Assembly: GCF_018403245.1 (NCBI RefSeq)
Contig: NZ_BOSH01000004.1
Coordinates: 434,001 to 498,000 of the forward strand
Direction: 5' to 3'
Length of the DNA stretch: 64,000 nt
From: Paenibacillus sp. J2TS4
Lineage (GTDB): Bacteria; Bacillota; Bacilli; Paenibacillales; NBRC-103111
In this document: positions 19,253-27,879 of the stretch, in pieces
How the letters are laid out: each line of letters begins with the position of its first letter
How positions within the stretch are numbered: position 1 is the stretch's first letter
Made by a program: the position numbers and the translations under genes
Notes under the pieces: model-generated
Seen by the model: the letters and a program-made list of their open reading frames with translations, nothing else
The model's database searches: none
What the model was told of the DNA's origin: nothing

Positions 19253-20350
19253 TTGGACTACAACGCGTTATGGACTAAATTGGAAACAAAGGTTGACCGT
19301 ATGATCGAAAGCATCGGGGATAAATCCCCCCATGTGGCAGCAGAGGGCAGTTATGACGATATGCGCCATGATTGGTGGACCTCCGGATTCTGGCCGGGGC
19401 TGCTGTGGATTATGCACGATATGACCGGTAAGGAGCATTACCGGGAGGCGGCTTGGCCCTGGGACGAACGGATTGAACAATGTATGGTGAGAGAATCGAA
19501 TTTACATCATGATGTAGGGTTCCAATTCTTGCCAACGGCTATAGCGAAATACAAAATGACAGGCGATTCGGACGGCAGAAGAAGAGGGCTGCAAGCCGCT
19601 AATTTTCTGGCGGGACGATTCAACCTCGCCGGACAGTTTCTGCGCGCATGGAATCAGGAAAAGACAGGCTGGGCGATTATCGATTCCAGCATGAACCTGT
19701 CTATTCTGTATTGGGCCGCGGAGGAAATCGCTGATCCGAGATTCAGTCAAATCGCCAACGCTCATGCGGACACGGTGCTGAAGCATTTTATGAGAGAGGA
19801 CGGCTCCGTCTATCATATTGTCAGCTTCGACCCGGCCAATGGCGACTTTATTGAAGGGCTTGGCGGACAGGGGTTCGCTCCCCAATCCGGCTGGAGCCGC
19901 GGTCAGGCTTGGGCATTGTACGGCTTGGCCAATTGCTATCGTTATTCCGGCCAAGCCCGTTATCTGCATGGTGCGAAGCGGGTGGCTCATTATTTCTTGT
20001 CCTCCCTCGAGGACGATTATGTTCCTCTGTGGGATTTTCGCGTGGATAATCCGGAAGGGGAGCCCCGCGATACGTCGGCCGCATCCTGCGCCGCATCCGG
20101 CCTGCTGGAAATAGCCAGCCATCTGCCGGAGACCGAGGCGAGGCTGTACAAAAAAGCATCCGAACGGATCATCCAGTCCTTAACGGATCATTACGCTTCG
20201 TTCGATGACGCTTCCTTTGACCCGATCCTGCGTGAAGGAACGGGGCATCGTCCGGCCAACCAGAACGTCAACGTAGGACTCATCTATGGTGATTATTTCT
20301 ATGTGGAAACTCTGGCTAAGCTAAGAGGATGGAAGCAGCATATTTTCTAA
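19253..20350 (+). CDS. Unsaturated glucuronyl/galacturonyl hydrolase, GH88
   Basis: The start is TTG 19253, spaced 8 bases from GAGGGGG; TTG 19247 is too close. The 365-residue (alpha/alpha)6 barrel carries Asp87 in HHDVGF and Asp144 in IIDSSMN, which correspond to the catalytic aspartates of the Bacillus unsaturated glucuronyl hydrolase. GWSRGQAWALYGL and PRDTSAASCAASGLLE are also GH88 blocks. The enzyme hydrates and cleaves the 4,5-unsaturated uronic acid left at the non-reducing end by polysaccharide lyases. It has no signal peptide, so it acts on imported oligosaccharides and fits the operon's transporter and GH2 enzyme. This gene is the best clue that the substrate is a uronic-acid polysaccharide. 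Confidence 0.88.
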   Translation: MDYNALWTKLETKVDRMIESIGDKSPHVAAEGSYDDMRHDWWTSGFWPGLLWIMHDMTGKEHYREAAWPWDERIEQCMVRESNLHHDVGFQFLPTAIAKYKMTGDSDGRRRGLQAANFLAGRFNLAGQFLRAWNQEKTGWAIIDSSMNLSILYWAAEEIADPRFSQIANAHADTVLKHFMREDGSVYHIVSFDPANGDFIEGLGGQGFAPQSGWSRGQAWALYGLANCYRYSGQARYLHGAKRVAHYFLSSLEDDYVPLWDFRVDNPEGEPRDTSAASCAASGLLEIASHLPETEARLYKKASERIIQSLTDHYASFDDASFDPILREGTGHRPANQNVNVGLIYGDYFYVETLAKLRGWKQHIF

Positions 20351-20378
20351 TCATGAATAATAATACAGTGATCGTGTA

Positions 20379-20413
20379 AACAACGGTGGCCTTAACGGGC
20401 TGCCGTTGTTTTG
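20379..20413 (+). terminator. Terminator of the GH2-GH88 operon
   Basis: The stem AACAACGG/CCGTTGTT has an inner GGCC/GGGCT pairing and is followed by TTTGT. It directly precedes dispersed repeat copy C. Confidence 0.65.
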
Positions 20414-20417
20414 TACA

Positions 20418-20450
20418 TTCGGAACGGAAGGATCCCTTTCTTTAGTGCCA
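20418..20450 (+). repeat. Dispersed intergenic repeat, copy C (short form)
   Basis: It contains TTCGGAACGGAAGGATCCCT and TTTAGTGCCACTAA, the 3' half of the family. TTAGTGCCACTAA is a perfect palindrome around a central C. It lies 64 bp before the HD-domain gene. Confidence 0.6.
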
Positions 20451-20513
20451 CTAATATATTATTGTATAAGAAATGGAAGATTCTGTGTCGATATGGGAAG
20501 GGGAAACGAGTTT

Positions 20514-21107
20514 ATGGAAAATACAAGATTATTGAAGCAAATAGAGTTTATCGTCGAGATCGATAAATTAAAAAGCGTGTATCGAAAATCAGTCTTGATG
20601 GATAAAAGTCGGACAGAGAATGACGCAGAGCATACGTGGCATCTTTCGGTTATGGCCATTCTATTATTGGAGCATGCGAACGATGAGGAGATTGACATAT
20701 TACGTGTCCTCAAAATGCTGCTGGTTCACGATCTGGTCGAAATTGACGCAGGGGATACGTTCGCCTACGACGATAAAGGTCATGAGGATAAATATGAACG
20801 GGAGCTTGCGGCGGCTAAGCGAATTTTTAGCTTACTGCCCGAAGATCAACGGGAGGAATTTTTAGCGCTTTGGCATGAGTTTGAAGATAGAGTGAGTTCG
20901 GAGTCCCGGTATGCTGCAGCTTTGGATCGACTTCAGCCCTTACTGCACAATTATTATACAGAAGGGTATACTTGGCAGAAGTATGGAATAACCAGTGATA
21001 AAGTGTTGGCGCGGAACCGGCATATCTCGGAAGGCTCGGCTTCGTTATGGGCTTTTGCCGAGAACTTAATCCGATCCGCCGTGGACAAAGGCTACCTGGA
21101 GCGATAA
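20514..21107 (+). CDS. HD-domain hydrolase (HDDC2/YfbR-like 5'-deoxynucleotidase family)
   Basis: I set the start at ATG 20514 after AAGGGGAAACGAG rather than an upstream in-frame codon. The 197-residue protein has the metal-binding HD signature: His40/His43 in DAEHTWH, His72-Asp73 with Glu76 and Asp81 in LLVHDLVEIDAGD. Family members hydrolyse deoxynucleoside monophosphates or similar phosphate esters. It is a single gene with no obvious partner. Confidence 0.8.
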   Translation: MENTRLLKQIEFIVEIDKLKSVYRKSVLMDKSRTENDAEHTWHLSVMAILLLEHANDEEIDILRVLKMLLVHDLVEIDAGDTFAYDDKGHEDKYERELAAAKRIFSLLPEDQREEFLALWHEFEDRVSSESRYAAALDRLQPLLHNYYTEGYTWQKYGITSDKVLARNRHISEGSASLWAFAENLIRSAVDKGYLER

Positions 21108-21266
21108 CATTGGCAGGGAAACTGGGCAGCCAAGCCGCTTGCGGTGACGGGTGACACCTGGGTGTTGCAAGCTGGAAGAAAACCAACGACGCCGGTGCAT
21201 TACGCCGACTATTCAATGAAGCATGATGTATGGTAATTCTGGTGGGATTAATTGGATCCGGAAAAA

Positions 21267-21313
21267 AAGCGCCAAGGACCGCGCAGCGTTTGTGGGCTCC
21301 TTGACGCTTCTTT
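21267..21313 (+). terminator. Terminator-like hairpin after the HD-domain gene
   Basis: AAGCGCCAAGGA pairs with TCCTTGACGCTT (one mismatch) and is followed by CTTT, 160 bp after the HD gene stop. The rest of 21108-21590 shows no convincing gene. Confidence 0.4.
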
Positions 21314-21592
21314 GCGATGCTTACTTTGTTGATGATGCGTGGAGGCCGCATGGCAATCCGGGCACACTGAATGCCGCCCCGGTAAAACAACCCCGGTATG
21401 TTTCTCGCGCTCATCCGTATAGATGAAATTGTTGCGACGGTCGAGTTTTATTAAACCCTTCGTTTATACGATTTTCGCTACTTTCACGAAAAACAGAGTT
21501 ATTTGCAGTCGGCGGAGCAGGGTCACGAATAATGTCATTCAGTTGAAGAAATGATAAGGAATGGAGGTTTTTGGGCTCCAGAAAAACCGAGG

Positions 21593-21622
21593 TTGACAAA
21601 TGATCTAAAAACGTTTTATAAT
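21593..21622 (+). promoter_or_regulatory. Promoter of wrbA
   Basis: A consensus TTGACA (21593-21598) and TATAAT (21617-21622) are spaced 18 bp apart. They lie about 200 bp before the wrbA start, which leaves a long 5' leader with no other gene. Confidence 0.75.
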
Positions 21623-21641
21623 TATCTCGGATTCAAGATAA
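21622..21641 (+). promoter_or_regulatory. MhqR-like operator
   Basis: TATCTCGGATTCAAGATA is an imperfect inverted repeat that closely resembles the MhqR box of Bacillus subtilis, a MarR-type repressor of quinone-detoxifying genes. It abuts the -10 box, where a repressor would block transcription. The match is from memory of the motif. Confidence 0.6.
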
Positions 21642-21819
21642 ATTAATTAAAGATAATAGAGTTTGACTTTATATGCAGCTTGGCGGCGGAAAAGTTAAGG
21701 CAACCCGACTTGCCGTTCGATTATGATTTACTTATCCAGCTTGATTTTGCGTATTTGCGAGGCGCCGTAACGGTCTTCGCTTGCGATAATAAACAATAAC
21801 TATACAAGGAGAGAATACA

Positions 21820-22425
21820 ATGTCTAATGTAAAACTGGCGATTATTTATTACAGTTCTACCGGTACCAACTATAAGCTTGCGCAAATGGCGGAAGCCGGA
21901 GCTAAGGAAGCAGGTGCAGAAGTTCGTGTATTAAAGGTACAGGAACTGGCTCCAGAAGGTGCTATTGCTTCTAATCCGGCGTGGAAGGCTCATGTGGATG
22001 CAACACGAGACGTTCCGACTGTATCGCTCGAAGATTTGGAATGGGCAGACGCTATCATTTTTAGCGTACCAACCCGTTTTGGAAATATGCCTGCCCAAAT
22101 GAAGCAATTCCTCGACACGACCGGTGGACTTTGGTTCCAGGGCAAGCTGGCGAACAAAGTCGTTAGCGCCATGTCTTCCGCTCAGAACCCGCACGGCGGC
22201 CAAGAAGCGACGATCCTGTCCTTGTATACGACTATGTATCACTGGGGCGCGATTGTAGCTGCTCCGGGGTATACCGATCCAGTCATTTTTGGCGCTGGGG
22301 GCAACCCATATGGAACTAGTGTTACCGTGGATCAGAATGGCAATATGGTAGAGAATGTTGAGGCTGCGGTTAAGCATCAAGCCAAACGAACCATTCAAAT
22401 TGCTTCGTTAGTTAAGCAAGGCTAA
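21820..22425 (+). CDS. wrbA: NAD(P)H:quinone oxidoreductase, WrbA type
   Basis: The 201-residue flavodoxin-fold protein has the FMN phosphate loop YYSSTGTNYKLAQ near the N-terminus, the PTRFGNMPAQMKQFLDTTGG block and the GGQEATILSLYTTMYHWG block that mark type IV WrbA proteins. It reduces quinones by two electrons with NAD(P)H, which protects against quinone redox cycling. Its MhqR-like operator fits this role. An AGGAGA site precedes the ATG. Confidence 0.95.
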   Translation: MSNVKLAIIYYSSTGTNYKLAQMAEAGAKEAGAEVRVLKVQELAPEGAIASNPAWKAHVDATRDVPTVSLEDLEWADAIIFSVPTRFGNMPAQMKQFLDTTGGLWFQGKLANKVVSAMSSAQNPHGGQEATILSLYTTMYHWGAIVAAPGYTDPVIFGAGGNPYGTSVTVDQNGNMVENVEAAVKHQAKRTIQIASLVKQG

Positions 22426-22465
22426 TCAATCAATCGAGGGTCCATATTAATGTGAGTGATCGAAG

Positions 22466-22490
22466 GAAGCGGGAGACCGCTTCTTTTTTT
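22466..22490 (+). terminator. Terminator of wrbA
   Basis: A perfect seven-base stem GAAGCGG/CCGCTTC with a GAGA loop is followed by seven T residues. Confidence 0.9.
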
Positions 22491-22515
22491 GTACTATAAT
22501 CTATCTGTTTGAGCC

Positions 22516-22553
22516 ATTTCCATGCGGACGGAAGGACAGCTTACTTTAGTGCC
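22516..22553 (+). repeat. Dispersed intergenic repeat, copy D
   Basis: It contains GCGGACGGAAGGACAGCTTA followed by CTTTAGTGCC. It lies 57 bp before fabI, and a weak -10-like TAAAAT follows at about 22569. Confidence 0.55.
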
Positions 22554-22609
22554 GCCCCAATAGTGTGGTAAAATAAAGCATAAGGCATGTAGCAAGAGGA
22601 GGACTATTC

Positions 22610-23383
22610 ATGAAGCTGTTAGACGGAAAAACGATCGTAATTATGGGTGTGGCTAATGAAAGAAGTCTGGCCTGGAGCATCGCCAAATTGGCGAATGAAG
22701 CGGGGGCTAATCTCATCTTCACCTATCGGAAGGAAAGGTCGCTGCGTAAGCTCAGTCAATTGCTGGAGGAGCACGGAATTTCTCCTTTGCTAACCGTCTG
22801 CTGTGATGCGGACGACGACGAAAGCATCCGACAGGCTTTTGCGGAAATTAAGGACAGTGCCGGAATGATTCATGGGCTGGTGCATTCCATCGCTTTCGCG
22901 AACAAGGAAGAGCTTCAGGGGGAATATGTGAACACGTCCCGCGAAGGATATCTTCTTGCGCAGAGCTCCAGCGCTTACTCTCTCGTTGCAGTCGCCCGGG
23001 AAGCCAAGGCTCTTATGCCGGAAGGCGGAAGCATTGTCACTCAATCTTATATTGGAGCAGAACGGGTAGTTCCCAATTATAACGTAATGGGAGTGGCCAA
23101 AGCGGCATTGGAGGCCAGTGTCAAATATTTGGCCGAGGATCTGGGCCGATACGGGATTCGGGTAAATGCTGTCTCCTCAGGTCCGGTTCGGACATTGGCT
23201 GCTAAAGGGGTATCCGGATTCAATGAGATTTTCAAAACGATGGAAGCTAAAACCCCGCTCCGCAGAAATATCGAGCAGGAGGAAGTCGGGGACGTGACTT
23301 TGTTCTTGCTAAGCCGGATGTCCAGAGGGGTAACCGGAGAGATTATCCATGTCGACGCGGGTTATCATATTATGGGAATTTAA
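22610..23383 (+). CDS. fabI: Enoyl-[acyl-carrier-protein] reductase (NADH), FabI
   Basis: The 257-residue SDR has the FabI-specific N-terminus IMGVANERSLAWSIA and the catalytic pair Tyr157 and Lys164 (Y-X6-K), with Tyr147 in TQSYIGAERVVP. It catalyses the last reduction in each round of fatty acid elongation. It stands alone, with no other fab genes near. I see no clear FapR operator before it. The AGAGGAGG site is strong. Confidence 0.93.
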   Translation: MKLLDGKTIVIMGVANERSLAWSIAKLANEAGANLIFTYRKERSLRKLSQLLEEHGISPLLTVCCDADDDESIRQAFAEIKDSAGMIHGLVHSIAFANKEELQGEYVNTSREGYLLAQSSSAYSLVAVAREAKALMPEGGSIVTQSYIGAERVVPNYNVMGVAKAALEASVKYLAEDLGRYGIRVNAVSSGPVRTLAAKGVSGFNEIFKTMEAKTPLRRNIEQEEVGDVTLFLLSRMSRGVTGEIIHVDAGYHIMGI

Positions 23384-23491
23384 AACGTACCAGATCCTAT
23401 GCAGGTTGCCGCTATTCTGTTTCATAGTAAAGAAGCTGGACGCGTTGTGAAACAAGATTTTTGGCTGGATATGCTTTGATCAATAAATACA

Positions 23492-23530
23492 GGCTCAAGG
23501 AATAACAGGCGTTGTTCCTTGAGCCTTTTC
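23492..23530 (+). terminator. Terminator after fabI
   Basis: A perfect 11-base stem GGCTCAAGGAA/TTCCTTGAGCC has a 12-base loop and is followed by TTTTC. Between fabI and this hairpin a 26-codon frame (23398-23478) without a ribosome site is probably not a gene. Confidence 0.85.
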
Positions 23531-23676
23531 TCATAGTTGAACCTTGTTCACTCTTCATCCCGGTGCCCGGTGATAATAGAAAGTACGCCTCGTATTGTCT
23601 AACTGGATATCCCCCGAACCTTTTCCAATGATGGATTGCATTAAATTGGACTCGCTTCTTACCCTAATGAGGGCTC

Positions 23677-23868
23677 CTAATAAGTCGATTCATGAGGAAC
23701 CAGAACACTGGCAATTAGATAAAGAACCAGTACCGCACCAAAGGAGAAGAAGGCAGCAGCCACAACGATTACCCTAATGAGGGTAGAATCCATGTTGAAA
23801 TATTCACCCAATCCCCCACATAATCCAAAAAGTTTCTTATCTCTACGGGAAAGATATAATTTTTTCAT
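23677..23868 (-). CDS. PspC domain protein
   Basis: The 63-residue protein is a complete stand-alone PspC domain: a short basic start (MKKLYLSRRDKKLFGLCGGL), the GLCGGLGEYF turn and one hydrophobic helix (LIRVIVVAAAFFSFGAVLVL). Such proteins sit in the membrane and are linked to envelope stress. AAAAGGGGATG precedes the ATG on the minus strand. The length equals that of small Bacillales PspC proteins. Confidence 0.9.
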   Translation of the reverse strand: MKKLYLSRRDKKLFGLCGGLGEYFNMDSTLIRVIVVAAAFFSFGAVLVLYLIASVLVPHESTY

Positions 23869-24128
23869 TTCGCATCCCCTTTTCCAGAATTTAATTATTT
23901 CAACAGCCTGTTAGCCGTCTTAATTATCCGTTATAATAATAGCTGCTTATTCCATCGGCAACGGCTTGCCCTTCGGTTAATCCTATTGTAATCGGATCAA
24001 GCTCCTTTCTAAAACAGACTGCCGACGGTGATGATGCTGGACTTTCGTCGGGGATTTGGAGACAGAAGGATTTCTATTAGGGAATCAAGAATAGTACTTT
24101 TAATGAAACTTTATCGAAAGTCAAATCG

Positions 24129-24229
24129 TTATATATAATGAAGGTTTATGAATAGCCTGCTGAAAAGTTTATGTTAATCATAATATTACTCCGGTGCGAA
24201 GAACAAAATGATTCTTACCGCACCTTTTT
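24129..24229 (+). ncRNA. Possible small transcript ending in an orphan terminator
   Basis: GGTGCG/CGCACC with inner AAGAA/TTCTT pairing (24193-24224) and a TTTTTA tail is a good intrinsic terminator, yet no plus-strand gene lies upstream within 700 bp. A TATAAT box at about 24133 could start an RNA of about 90 nt. The 23869-24480 gap otherwise shows no gene. Confidence 0.35.
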
Positions 24230-24480
24230 ATTGCCTGAATCATTCGGCAGCGCCTGTATTGCGACAGGGGTGAGGCCGCTTGTCAATCATTAATCGGAAT
24301 TAAAGACCAAGACTTAAGTCGAGATTTGAATCCGGACGCTAGTCCGTTCTATAAGCAGTTATTGCATATTATAATAGATCTTGAATATTACGAATCATTC
24401 GGCGGTGTCGGTGAAGCGGCGGCTGCGACTCCTAACTATACTATATCTATTTCCAATTATGAAGATACGGGTGAGAGATT

Positions 24481-25062
24481 ATGGCTCATGAAAAATCGGT
24501 ATATATTCTACTATCTGATACGGGTACTTTATTCACGAGACTGATTCGACTATACACTAAGGCACCATATAACCATGCCTCTATTGCGTTCGATAGTGAG
24601 TTGACCGAGGTGTACAGCTTTGGGCGCAAACGTCCGAATAATCCTTTTATTGGGGGATTCATTAAAGAAAATGTTCGCTCTTCTTTCTTCCGAAACGCGA
24701 CTTGCGCGGTCTATTGCTGTAAAGTGGATCTGGCTGTATACGAGAAAATGCGCAATCAAATCCGCGATATCGAGCTGAACAAATGCAAGTATCGTTACAA
24801 CCTGCTAGGTTTATTCGGAATTCTATTAAAAAGACGCATCCATCGCACCAATGCTTATTTCTGTTCGCAGTTCGTCGCCTGGCTGTTTGAACAAAGCGGA
24901 GCTTCTCTCGTCGGTAAATGTCCTTCGATGACCACGCCTTGTGATTTGGAGAAATCGGAAAAAGTCCAGTTAATTTATACAGGGGAATTGTACGATTATT
25001 ACTTGGATAACCAGGGACATTCTGCTTCCATTAACCACCCCAACACGATCCTCCCCGCATAA
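24481..25062 (+). CDS. YiiX/YebB-like NlpC/P60 superfamily cysteine hydrolase
   Basis: The 193-residue protein has the permuted papain-like amidase layout: His32 in APYNHASIAFD near the N-terminus and Cys128 in AYFCSQFVAWLFEQSG towards the C-terminus. The EVYSFGRKRPNN segment after the histidine block is typical of this group. It probably cleaves an amide or thioester bond, but the substrate is unknown. No signal peptide is visible. A GGGTGAGAG site precedes ATG 24481, so the codon chosen is reasonable. Confidence 0.75.
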   Translation: MAHEKSVYILLSDTGTLFTRLIRLYTKAPYNHASIAFDSELTEVYSFGRKRPNNPFIGGFIKENVRSSFFRNATCAVYCCKVDLAVYEKMRNQIRDIELNKCKYRYNLLGLFGILLKRRIHRTNAYFCSQFVAWLFEQSGASLVGKCPSMTTPCDLEKSEKVQLIYTGELYDYYLDNQGHSASINHPNTILPA

Positions 25063-25248
25063 ATCGATTTAAACCAGGCCGAGCATAGACGCCTGAAGGA
25101 GGAACGAAGTTGCTGAGGACTAACTTGAACAAGAGCGGCTGGCTATGTTAGCATGATGATCTCAATCTACTTTATCTTCCGTGCTATTGGACCGTTGTAA
25201 AGGCTCGGTTTCTTCCGGGTCGTATAACGCAGAAGGGGAGAGAGTGTA

Positions 25249-25276
25249 TTTAAGCTATCGGGTATTGGTGTATAAT
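25249..25276 (+). promoter_or_regulatory. Promoter candidate for the acyl-CoA dehydrogenase-like gene
   Basis: A consensus TATAAT at 25271-25276 is preceded by a weak TTTAAG at 16 bp spacing. It is 68 bp before the start codon. Confidence 0.45.
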
Positions 25277-25343
25277 AGATCTGACAAGATGGAACAAAAA
25301 ATAATACATACTATTCATATCGAAATAAGGAGATTTGTCTTCC

Positions 25344-26411
25344 ATGTTGAGCTCAGAACAGGTTTATACAATCAGAGAACGAGCGACCGAATGGGATAAG
25401 GCTGCGGTCTTCCCGTCCGAAATGTTAGAAATCATCTACGACCAACAATTATTTAAGTTATTCGTTCCGAATGCGCTCGGAGGGAGGATGACTCCGCTGC
25501 CGGAAGCTCTCCGTTCGTTCGAGCAGTGTTCTTGGGCGGACGGGAGCTTCGGCTGGCTGGTAACGATTGGTGCTGGCGGGGGATTTTTCGTCCCGTTTAT
25601 GTCCGCCCCGGCCTGCACTCTCTACTCCGACCGAAAAGCGGTTGTGGCGGGAAGCGGATTTCCATCGGGAACGGCCGAGAGAGTGGATGGCGGTTATCGG
25701 GTTAGCGGCAGCTGGAAATATTGCAGCGGCTCCACGCATGCCACTATGTTTACAGCTAATTGCTTTATTGCCGGGGACTCGGCTTCATCTGAGAAGGAGA
25801 TGCGCTCCTTCATTTTTCTGCCCGAGCAGGTAAAGATCGTACGGGATTGGACCGCCTTTGGTTTGCGGGCAACCGAGAGCCACACGATAACGGTGGATCA
25901 GGTTTTTGTGCCGGACGAAATGACTTTTGATCTGACAGGGAATCCGAATTTATATAACGATCCTATCTACAGCTATCCCTTCCTCCTGTTTGCTCAATCT
26001 TCGTTTGCTGCTGTTGCTGTCGGGATAGCGAAGCATTTGATCGAGGAGGCCGGGAGGGTAGCTGAAGGGAATCGGGAAGCATGGGAGCCATCCGGCCGCT
26101 ATTTATTTATCCGCAACAAGATTGGGAAGGTTGAGGAGCAATGGCGAAGATCGGTGGATGAATTCTATTCCGGTATAGAGGAATCCTGGAACAAACATGT
26201 GAGCGGCTTCTTGCTCTCAGAGGATCACCAGCAGGAAATCAGCCGTCTCTGCAAAGCGACCGCCAGCATGGCCTTATCCTGCGGACAAGCATTATTTCCT
26301 TATATGGGTATTCGCTCTGTCATGGAGGAAGCTCCTATCAATCGAATTTGGAGAGATTTACAAACCGCTTGTCAGCATACACTGCTCATTTCATTTGAAG
26401 AAGTGGAGTAG
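25344..26411 (+). CDS. Acyl-CoA dehydrogenase family flavoprotein
   Basis: ATG 25344 is chosen because AAGGAGA lies 10 bases upstream; a TTG nine bases earlier is too close. The 355-residue protein shows the acyl-CoA dehydrogenase layout: N-terminal helices (ML..KLFVPNALGG), the middle beta domain (GYRVSGSWKYCSGSTHATMF, and FGLRATESHTITVDQVFVP) and C-terminal helices. The C-terminal domain is divergent and I see no clear catalytic glutamate, so it may be a flavin-dependent monooxygenase of the HsaA/DszC type or an oxidoreductase of unknown substrate. It stands alone. Confidence 0.75.
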   Translation: MLSSEQVYTIRERATEWDKAAVFPSEMLEIIYDQQLFKLFVPNALGGRMTPLPEALRSFEQCSWADGSFGWLVTIGAGGGFFVPFMSAPACTLYSDRKAVVAGSGFPSGTAERVDGGYRVSGSWKYCSGSTHATMFTANCFIAGDSASSEKEMRSFIFLPEQVKIVRDWTAFGLRATESHTITVDQVFVPDEMTFDLTGNPNLYNDPIYSYPFLLFAQSSFAAVAVGIAKHLIEEAGRVAEGNREAWEPSGRYLFIRNKIGKVEEQWRRSVDEFYSGIEESWNKHVSGFLLSEDHQQEISRLCKATASMALSCGQALFPYMGIRSVMEEAPINRIWRDLQTACQHTLLISFEEVE

Positions 26412-26557
26412 ACAGTATGTTTTGGTTTTCCAGAATATTATTGGAGGAAGTCTGTCCTTAATCTATCAACTCATTTGTATAATGCGGAAGAGAAGAGATA
26501 TACTTAAAGGGAGTCACGTAGGGGTATAATAATTCCAATAAGCGAGGAGAGACAGAC

Positions 26558-27868
26558 ATGAATCATTCTAAGGCACAAGAAACCGTTTATGTCAGCACCT
26601 TCACCGATGGAATTTTGGATCCGGCCAAGCCCATGCTGGGACCCGTCAGGGACGGCGGGCATATTGTGGCCAACACGACTCCCGGCTGCTGGGGACCTAT
26701 GATCACGCCGAAGCTGCGCGGCGGGCATGAAGTGACGCAGCCCGTATATGTCGAAGGAGCAGAGGTCGGCGACGCCATTGCGATTCACATCAAGTCGATT
26801 CGAGTGACGTCCTTGGCTACAGCTTCGGGTAACGACAAGACCGTGGAAGGACGGTTCTTGGGTGACCCGTTCGTAGCTGCCAAGTGTCCGGAATGCGGTA
26901 CCTTCTATCCCGAGACACGCATCGAAGGAATAGGGCCGGAGGCCATCCGTTGTGCTCAATGCGGGGCGGATGTGACACCATTTGTATTCACCAATGGATA
27001 CACGATGGGCTTTGATCCAAGCCGCGAGTTCGGCGTCACTCTTCCGAAGGAGGCGGCGGAACGAATTGCGCAGGATGGGCGCCGCTATATGGCAACGCCT
27101 GGCGGTTCGTGCCAGAATCCGATCGTGACGTTCGCCCCTCACGATATTGTCGGTGCCATTGCCAGAGTCCGTCCTTTCCTGGGCCAATTGGGGACAACTC
27201 CTGCCCGTCCCTTCCCGGATTCGCACAATGCGGGAGATTTCGGCTCCTTTCTGCTGGGTGCGCCGCATGACTATGCAATGACCAAGGAGCAGTTGGAGGA
27301 TCGGACCGACGGACATATGGATATTAACCGCGTTCGCGAGAATGCGACATTAATTTGTCCGGTTAAAGTGCCCGGAGGCGGTGTATATCTGGGAGATATG
27401 CATGCGATGCAGGGTGACGGGGAAATTGCAGGGCATACGACCGATGTATCCGGAATCGTCACGGTGCAGGTCCGTGTCATCAAAGGACTGAACATCGATG
27501 GGCCCATTCTTCTTCCGGTAGAAGAGGATCTTCCTTATTTGGCCCGCCCCTATACGCCGGAAGAGAAGAGCCGAGCAATGCAATTAGCGCAAAGCTGGGG
27601 TGTGAAGCAGATCGAAGAGACGGCTCCCGTATCGTTCGTCGGTACAGGCGCCAACCTGAACGAAGCGACCGACAACGGGCTGAAGCGAGCTGCCGATACG
27701 CTGGGAATCACGGTTCCGGAAGTATTGAACCGGGCTACCATCACGGGGGCCATTCAAATCGGGCGTCATCCGGGCGTCGTGACGGTCACCTTCCTTGCTC
27801 CGATCCCTCTGCTGGACAAAGCCGGTCTCGCCGAAATGGTGCTTGAGCATTACCATCTCTCTTCTTAA
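26558..27868 (+). CDS. Acetamidase/formamidase family protein with inserted zinc ribbon
   Basis: The 436-residue protein follows the FmdA/AmdA beta-sandwich: GGHIVANTTPGCWGPMI, VPGGGVYLGDMHAMQGDGEI and AGHTTDVSG are family blocks. Members hydrolyse formamide or short amides to ammonia. Unusual is a segment with Cys110, Cys113, Cys132 and Cys135 (CPECG ... CAQCG), which looks like a zinc ribbon inserted in the N-terminal half. The substrate cannot be assigned. A GAGGAGAG site precedes the ATG. Confidence 0.85.
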   Translation: MNHSKAQETVYVSTFTDGILDPAKPMLGPVRDGGHIVANTTPGCWGPMITPKLRGGHEVTQPVYVEGAEVGDAIAIHIKSIRVTSLATASGNDKTVEGRFLGDPFVAAKCPECGTFYPETRIEGIGPEAIRCAQCGADVTPFVFTNGYTMGFDPSREFGVTLPKEAAERIAQDGRRYMATPGGSCQNPIVTFAPHDIVGAIARVRPFLGQLGTTPARPFPDSHNAGDFGSFLLGAPHDYAMTKEQLEDRTDGHMDINRVRENATLICPVKVPGGGVYLGDMHAMQGDGEIAGHTTDVSGIVTVQVRVIKGLNIDGPILLPVEEDLPYLARPYTPEEKSRAMQLAQSWGVKQIEETAPVSFVGTGANLNEATDNGLKRAADTLGITVPEVLNRATITGAIQIGRHPGVVTVTFLAPIPLLDKAGLAEMVLEHYHLSS

Positions 27869-27879
27869 TAATATTTGAA

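Noticed and set aside
20433..20455. FapR operator before the HD gene and fabI
   Set aside because: TTAGTGCCACTAA looks similar to a FapR site, but it is part of the dispersed repeat and the palindrome is not kept in the copy next to fabI.
23398..23478. 26-codon frame between fabI and its terminator
   Set aside because: It lacks a ribosome site and is too short to support as a gene; it may be a remnant.
24326..24544. 72-codon frame overlapping the papain-like hydrolase start
   Set aside because: It starts with TTG without a site and overlaps the better supported gene by 64 bp in another frame.
26504..27316. 270-codon minus-strand frame opposite the formamidase-like gene
   Set aside because: It is a shadow of codon bias on the other strand; the plus-strand family blocks are intact.
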